Shown here in pieces: positions 33,489 through 39,571 of a stretch of DNA of 39,571 nt. A program made the position numbers and the translations under genes. This DNA comes from Clostridium brassicae (GTDB lineage Bacteria > Bacillota > Clostridia > Clostridiales > Clostridiaceae): the NCBI RefSeq assembly GCF_026738875.1, contig NZ_JAPQFJ010000026.1, positions 1 through 39,571 of the forward strand. The letters run 5' to 3'. The notes below the pieces were generated by a model. It saw only the letters and a list, made by a program, of their open reading frames with translations. It had not been told where the DNA came from and made no database searches. Within the stretch, counting starts at the first letter, position 1; the number at the start of each line of letters is the position of its first letter.

Positions 33489-34604
33489 TTGTTCAAAAAC
33501 AAAAAAGTCCCTTACTTAAATTTAATACCTATTTTAATAATTTCTTTTCTACTTTTTAAAGTTATAGATAATGTAGAATTTCTAGCAGAAGGTTTTGGAA
33601 TGTTACTCTCTATTTTAACACCTTTCTTTTGGGCTTTTGGGATAGCTTATCTTTTGAATCCTCTTATGATTCACCTAGAAAAAAGATTTAAGTTAAAAAG
33701 AGGAATAAGCCTTCTAATTGTCTATGCTATAGTAATTGGGTTTATAACATTATCAGTTACAATAATTTCACCTACAATCGCAAGTAATATTGGTGACTTA
33801 GCAAACAATATTCCTGAATATGCTATTAAAACAGAATCTTGGATTAGATCAAATATTCAAAAATTAAATTTAAATAATAATAAGGATATTATTTCATGGA
33901 TAAATAATCTTTTAAGTACTTCTTCTGGCAAATTAACAGAAATATTAAATACAGGAGTTAATACAATTTTCAACAAAGCCGTTAGCTTTACTTCTTCATT
34001 TTTAAAAATGGTTTTTGGATTTATTATATCTGTATACATACTAAATGACAAAGAATTATTTAAAAATACAATTAAAAGATTTTTGTATGCTACTTTTAAT
34101 ACAAAATCAGTTGACAATTTTTTAGTTTTTACAGATGAAGTAAATAGATTATTTTCTCAATACATAATTGGTAAATTTATAGACTCATTAATAATAGGAA
34201 TTTTATGTGCCATAGGCTTAACTATTTTAAAAGCACCTTATGCATTACTTATAAGTATTATAGTGGGTATAACTAATATGATACCTTATTTTGGACCATT
34301 TATTGGAATGATACCTGCAGTAATAATAACTGTCTTCTTCAGTCCAATAAAAGCTCTAGAAGTATTAATATTTATAATCATCTTACAACAATTTGATGGT
34401 TGGTTCTTAGGTCCAAAAATACTTGGTGATAAAGTTGGTTTAAACCCTTTCTTAATAATTTTAGCCATCACTATTGGTGGAGGAATTTCTGGAGTATTAG
34501 GAATGTTCTTAGGAGTTCCTATAATGGCAGTTATTAAAACTTTTTTACAAAGATATATGACTAAAAAATTAGAAGAAAAAAATATTCAAGAGAGTACAAA
34601 ATAA
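33489..34604 (+). CDS. AI-2E-family membrane transporter
   Basis: A 371-residue membrane protein of the AI-2E/PerM family (PF01594 type), with about seven or eight helices. Seen: paired N-terminal helices (LIPILIISFLLFKVID and a second near 45-65), a central soluble region about 100-160, and the family motif IIVGITNMIPYFGPFIGMIPA near 257-277. A late PKILGDKVGLNPFLIILAITIGG segment is followed by GVLGMFLGVPIMAVIK. Members have been linked to autoinducer export or ion antiport, so the substrate is open. The TTG at 33489 has GGAGG eight bases upstream; the ATG at 33474 overlaps that site and is unlikely. Confidence 0.9.
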   Translation: MFKNKKVPYLNLIPILIISFLLFKVIDNVEFLAEGFGMLLSILTPFFWAFGIAYLLNPLMIHLEKRFKLKRGISLLIVYAIVIGFITLSVTIISPTIASNIGDLANNIPEYAIKTESWIRSNIQKLNLNNNKDIISWINNLLSTSSGKLTEILNTGVNTIFNKAVSFTSSFLKMVFGFIISVYILNDKELFKNTIKRFLYATFNTKSVDNFLVFTDEVNRLFSQYIIGKFIDSLIIGILCAIGLTILKAPYALLISIIVGITNMIPYFGPFIGMIPAVIITVFFSPIKALEVLIFIIILQQFDGWFLGPKILGDKVGLNPFLIILAITIGGGISGVLGMFLGVPIMAVIKTFLQRYMTKKLEEKNIQESTK

Positions 34605-34640
34605 AAATTAGTGAAAAGTAAACTTTTCACTAATTTTTAT
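34603..34640. terminator. Bidirectional terminator between the AI-2E gene and folC
   Basis: Near-perfect 17-bp arms AAAAATTAGTGAAAAGT and ACTTTTCACTAATTTTT with a 2-base centre. It starts at the stop codon of the rightward gene and ends just before the folC stop. Confidence 0.88.
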
Positions 34641-34641
34641 T

Positions 34642-35940
34642 TTAAAGATTTTTAGTAACAATTTTTCTCATATCTCCTATCATATAAAGAGAACCTGAAG
34701 CCAATAAAAGATCCTTAGATTTACAATAATTAAGTCCTATTTTATAGGCTTCTTCATAACTTTCAACTGCTTCACAATTAATATTGTATTTTTCTACTTC
34801 TTTTTTAAGTTCTTCTGCTAATTCTGCCCTTTCACTGTGAGGAGTTACACATATTACTTTTTTAGCCATAGGCACAATTGTTTTTACCATATCTGAAACC
34901 TGTTTATCTGCTAAAATCCCTAAAATTAAAATTAAATTATCATATTTCACATAAGAATTTATACTTTCCTTAAGTTTTGTTATACCATCAATATTATGAG
35001 CACCATCCATTATAACCCAAGGATTCTTATTTATTATTTCAAATCTTCCCATCCATGTAACCTTTGAAAGAGCTTTTATTATATTCTCATTATCTGTAAC
35101 CACACCACTCTTTTTTAAAGCTTCTATAGCATATATAGCTGTAGCACAATTTAATAATTGGTGCTTGCCTAAAAGAGACAAATCTATATTATAGGAATCA
35201 CATTCCCCTTTTACGCTTATTCTTTGCAATATTTTATCTTCTTCAACACATCCTAAAAATTCCACACTGTCCTTTCTAACCTTTATTATTGGAGCTTTTT
35301 TATCACTACATATTTTCTTTATCACTTCTTCTGCTTCCTTCTCTTGTGGATACAATATAACAGGAACTTTATATTTAATAATTCCTGCTTTTTCTCCAGC
35401 AATTTCAGAAAGAGTATTTCCCAAAATATTCATATGATCATAACTTATAGAAGTAATCACACTTAATATAGGATGTATTACATTCGTGGAGTCTAATCTT
35501 CCTCCTAATCCTACTTCTATAACTGCAAAATCAACCTTCTGCTCATAAAAATATAAAAAAGCTGCACAAGTTATTATTTCAAATTGAGTTGGATTATCAT
35601 ATCCTAATTCTAAGACCTTATTAACAGCTTTGAAAACTTTAGTTATTATTTCTGCTAATTCTTCTTTTTCTATATATAATCCATTCACCTGAATTCTCTC
35701 TTCAAATTCCTCTATATATGGAGATGTGTACATACCTACTTTATAACCCGATTCTTTTAGTACAGCAGTTATCATAGCTGTAGTAGAACCCTTTCCATTA
35801 GTACCTGCTATATGTATACATTTTAATTCTTTATGGGGATTTCCTAGAATCTCAAGTATCTTCTCTGTTCTTGAAAGTCCTAATTTCATACTAAATCTTG
35901 CTGCTTCATCAATATACTTTCTTGCTTCTATATAATTCAA
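34642..35940 (-). CDS. folC: Folylpolyglutamate synthase / dihydrofolate synthase
   Basis: A 432-residue Mur-ligase-family enzyme adding glutamate to folates. Seen: P-loop AGTNGKGSTT near 44-53, the folate loop YTSPYIEEFEERI near 74-86, GLGGRLDSTNVI near 148-159, TSISYDHMNILGNT near 167-180 and EIAGEKAGIIK. The C-terminal ligase motif is MDGAHNIDG near 318. The start is TTG 35940 with only a weak GGGG site; the next methionine, at residue 18, would cut the conserved N-terminus. It follows valS on the same strand, an arrangement frequent in Firmicutes, but a 350-bp gap with repeat copy B separates them. Confidence 0.95.
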   Translation of the reverse strand: MNYIEARKYIDEAARFSMKLGLSRTEKILEILGNPHKELKCIHIAGTNGKGSTTAMITAVLKESGYKVGMYTSPYIEEFEERIQVNGLYIEKEELAEIITKVFKAVNKVLELGYDNPTQFEIITCAAFLYFYEQKVDFAVIEVGLGGRLDSTNVIHPILSVITSISYDHMNILGNTLSEIAGEKAGIIKYKVPVILYPQEKEAEEVIKKICSDKKAPIIKVRKDSVEFLGCVEEDKILQRISVKGECDSYNIDLSLLGKHQLLNCATAIYAIEALKKSGVVTDNENIIKALSKVTWMGRFEIINKNPWVIMDGAHNIDGITKLKESINSYVKYDNLILILGILADKQVSDMVKTIVPMAKKVICVTPHSERAELAEELKKEVEKYNINCEAVESYEEAYKIGLNYCKSKDLLLASGSLYMIGDMRKIVTKNL

Positions 35941-35970
35941 ATTTTTCGCCCCAATCTTTTGTTAAATAAA

Positions 35971-36084
35971 TTTATCCGATGTCTAGTCATTCTAATATCT
36001 TCACTTTTTTAAAGTGGAAATAAAGAATGGCACAACCCTGGATAGCGCCTTCTAAGGAGTAAAACTCCTAAGAATCCTGTTTAT
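35971..36084 (-). repeat. Dispersed structured repeat, copy B
   Basis: Leftward: ATAAACAGGATTCTTAGGAG, loop TTTT, ACTCCTTAGAA (a perfect hairpin), GCTATCCAGG, a second hairpin CACTTTAAAAAAGTG inside CATTCT/AGAATG, ending ACATCGGATAAA. It lies directly upstream of and co-directional with folC. Confidence 0.72.
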
Positions 36085-36168
36085 CCTAAATTTTATCATA
36101 AATAAACTTTAGAACAAATCCAAAGTAAATTCAACTATTTTTACTGAAAATTTAGCTGTATTGAAATA

Positions 36169-36219
36169 AAAGAGTCAAAGATAAGCAGAAGAACTCTATC
36201 CTACCTACCCCGACTCTTT
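36169..36219 (-). terminator. Possible valS terminator
   Basis: AAAGAGTC (36169-36176) and GACTCTTT (36212-36219) could pair across a 35-base loop, with a T-containing tail leftward. It is weaker than other terminators in the window. Otherwise 36085-36287 shows no gene. Confidence 0.35.
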
Positions 36220-36287
36220 AATAATTTTACCTAACCTTAAAAATTTTATTTTTAAAATATAAAATTAAATTATAGTATAAGCAACCT

Positions 36288-38930
<2,643 letters not shown>

Positions 38931-38959
38931 TTGTATAACCTCCTATATTTTATATCATT

Positions 38960-39089
38960 CTATCCGGTGTCTAGCCACTCTAATACTCCCATCTTTTTTA
39001 ATAGTGTAAAAGATTGCCACGACTCTGGATAACGGTTTCTACCTTTCAGCGGGGTGAGAAAACCCCTTGAAACCAAGAACCCTGTTTAT
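38960..39089 (-). repeat. Dispersed structured repeat, copy C (in the valS leader)
   Basis: Leftward: ATAAACAGGGTTCTT, a hairpin with GGTTTC/GAAACC and GGGG/CCCC arms, GTTATCCAGAG, CGTGGCAATCTTTT, then AAAAAAGATGGGAGTATTAG and ACACCGGATAG. It lies between the T-box terminator and the valS ribosome site, so it must be transcribed whenever valS is expressed. Confidence 0.72.
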
Positions 39090-39106
39090 TCATTAATTTT
39101 TAAATA

Positions 39107-39147
39107 TAAAAAACAAAGCGCTGACATCCTTCAAAGGACGACAGCGC
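39107..39147 (-). terminator. T-box attenuator hairpin of valS
   Basis: Arms GCGCTG...TCCTT (39118-39131) and AAGGA...CAGCGC (39134-39147) with two internal mismatches, followed leftward by a T-rich stretch. Confidence 0.85.
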
Positions 39148-39386
39148 GCGTTACCACCTTAATTCCTGCAATTGCAAGCACTCATTAAAATTAACGATGT
39201 GACCACCGTCTTTACTTACTGATATTTCAGTAAAGAAGCTCCAAAGCTACCTTCAAGACGATTTGTATAGAAAGACTCTCAGCTAATAATCTTTCCTCTC
39301 TTAATACTTCTCTATCTCTACTCCTCTTTTTCTCTGCTTTTAAAAAATTAATTAAATTTGAAACCAAAATCTTATACTAAAATATA
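39107..39386 (-). promoter_or_regulatory. T-box riboswitch leader of valS
   Basis: The minus-strand RNA contains the T-box core AAGGUGGUAACGCGCG (39141-39160), followed by the terminator. The stem I region has a purine-rich 5' strand (AGGAGUAGAGA). Its specifier region AAGGUAGC gives GUA (39248-39250), a valine codon. The UGGU bulge pairs with an ACCA end, as on tRNA-Val(UAC) at 13456-13531 in this window. Uncharged tRNA-Val would permit valS transcription. Confidence 0.9.
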
Positions 39387-39392
39387 TCTCCT

Positions 39393-39420
39393 ATTATAAC
39401 TTTATTTTGAAAACTGTCAA
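39393..39420 (-). promoter_or_regulatory. Promoter of valS
   Basis: Minus strand TTGACA (39415-39420), a 16-base spacer, TATAAT (39393-39398). Start near 39386, giving a leader of about 455 nt. Confidence 0.8.
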
Positions 39421-39452
39421 TACTTATTTATATTTTTCGAATTATTCTCTGA

Positions 39453-39480
39453 TTGATATATGATAATGTCTTAATATAAC
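39453..39480 (+). promoter_or_regulatory. Candidate rightward promoter at the window end
   Basis: TTGATA (39453-39458), a 16-base spacer, TATAAC (39475-39480). Direct repeats TGATAATGTC and TGATTATGTC flank the -10 box and could be an operator. Confidence 0.4.
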
Positions 39481-39542
39481 ACATGTGATTATGTCCCAAA
39501 TATAAATTTTAGTATACAATAAACCTCATAACTTGAAATGAG

Positions 39543-39571
39543 GTGGACATACTGAGAAAGGTTGCTTTAAG
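39543..39571 (+). CDS. Possible start of a rightward gene (cut by window end)
   Basis: GAGGTGG at 39540-39546 is a good ribosome site. Six bases on, CTG (39552) opens a frame reading LRKVAL to the window edge; an in-frame GTG at 39543 overlaps the ribosome site. The opening would fit a P-loop protein of the MinD/NifH kind, but too little is present to name it. A CTG start would be unusual. Confidence 0.3.

Overview
The window is AT-rich (low GC) DNA from a spore-forming Firmicute, almost certainly a Clostridium. The gene content resembles proteolytic C. botulinum / C. sporogenes, but that species guess is recall, not a search. The supporting signs are ytxC, pdaB and two alpha/beta small acid-soluble spore protein genes, T-box-controlled tRNA synthetases, an acetylated lysine/DAP pathway, strong GGAGG-type ribosome sites and frequent TTG/GTG starts. 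It is mostly chromosomal backbone with no prophage or large island.

Layout, left to right. (1) 1-126 looks like the right end of an insertion sequence ending a few bases past thrS. (2) 133-5150: thrS with a T-box leader, ytxC, a GME-fold protein (DUF6873) and a DUF421 membrane protein. (3) 5166-5557: a gene-free, palindromic, MITE-like stretch, then gltX. (4) 7146-9957: a YtrA-type operon (GntR regulator, ABC ATPase, two ABC-2 permeases) whose promoter carries a 47-bp inverted repeat. (5) 10425-12700: an M48 membrane protease and a PAP2 phosphatase. (6) 13000-13531: six tRNAs transcribed leftward as Val-Asp-Phe-Gly-Cys-Cys from one consensus promoter. (7) 13822-20263: a small lipoprotein and the oppABCDF peptide importer. 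(8) 20658-22769: hslO (Hsp33), a methyltransferase and a SASP. (9) 23229-27956: asd-dapA-dapB, then patA on the other strand, then dapH. Together these are the aspartate-to-DAP trunk, feeding lysine and peptidoglycan and probably spore dipicolinate. (10) 28002-32597: a tandem OB-fold SSB-like protein, a hypothetical protein, pdaB divergent from a second SASP, a DUF4364 winged-helix protein, a beta-propeller and a TSCPD protein. (11) 32761-32928: a 55-residue protein with 16 cysteines. (12) 33489-38930: an AI-2E-family permease, folC, and valS with a T-box leader. The window ends in the control region of a rightward gene.

The least explained items are the cysteine-rich microprotein with a dyad inside its promoter spacer, and a four-copy, roughly 115-165 bp structured intergenic repeat. 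Each repeat copy lies upstream of, and in the same orientation relative to, a neighbouring gene; one copy is inside the valS leader. The valS T-box specifier (GUA) and its UGGU bulge match the tRNA-Val(UAC) encoded in this same window.
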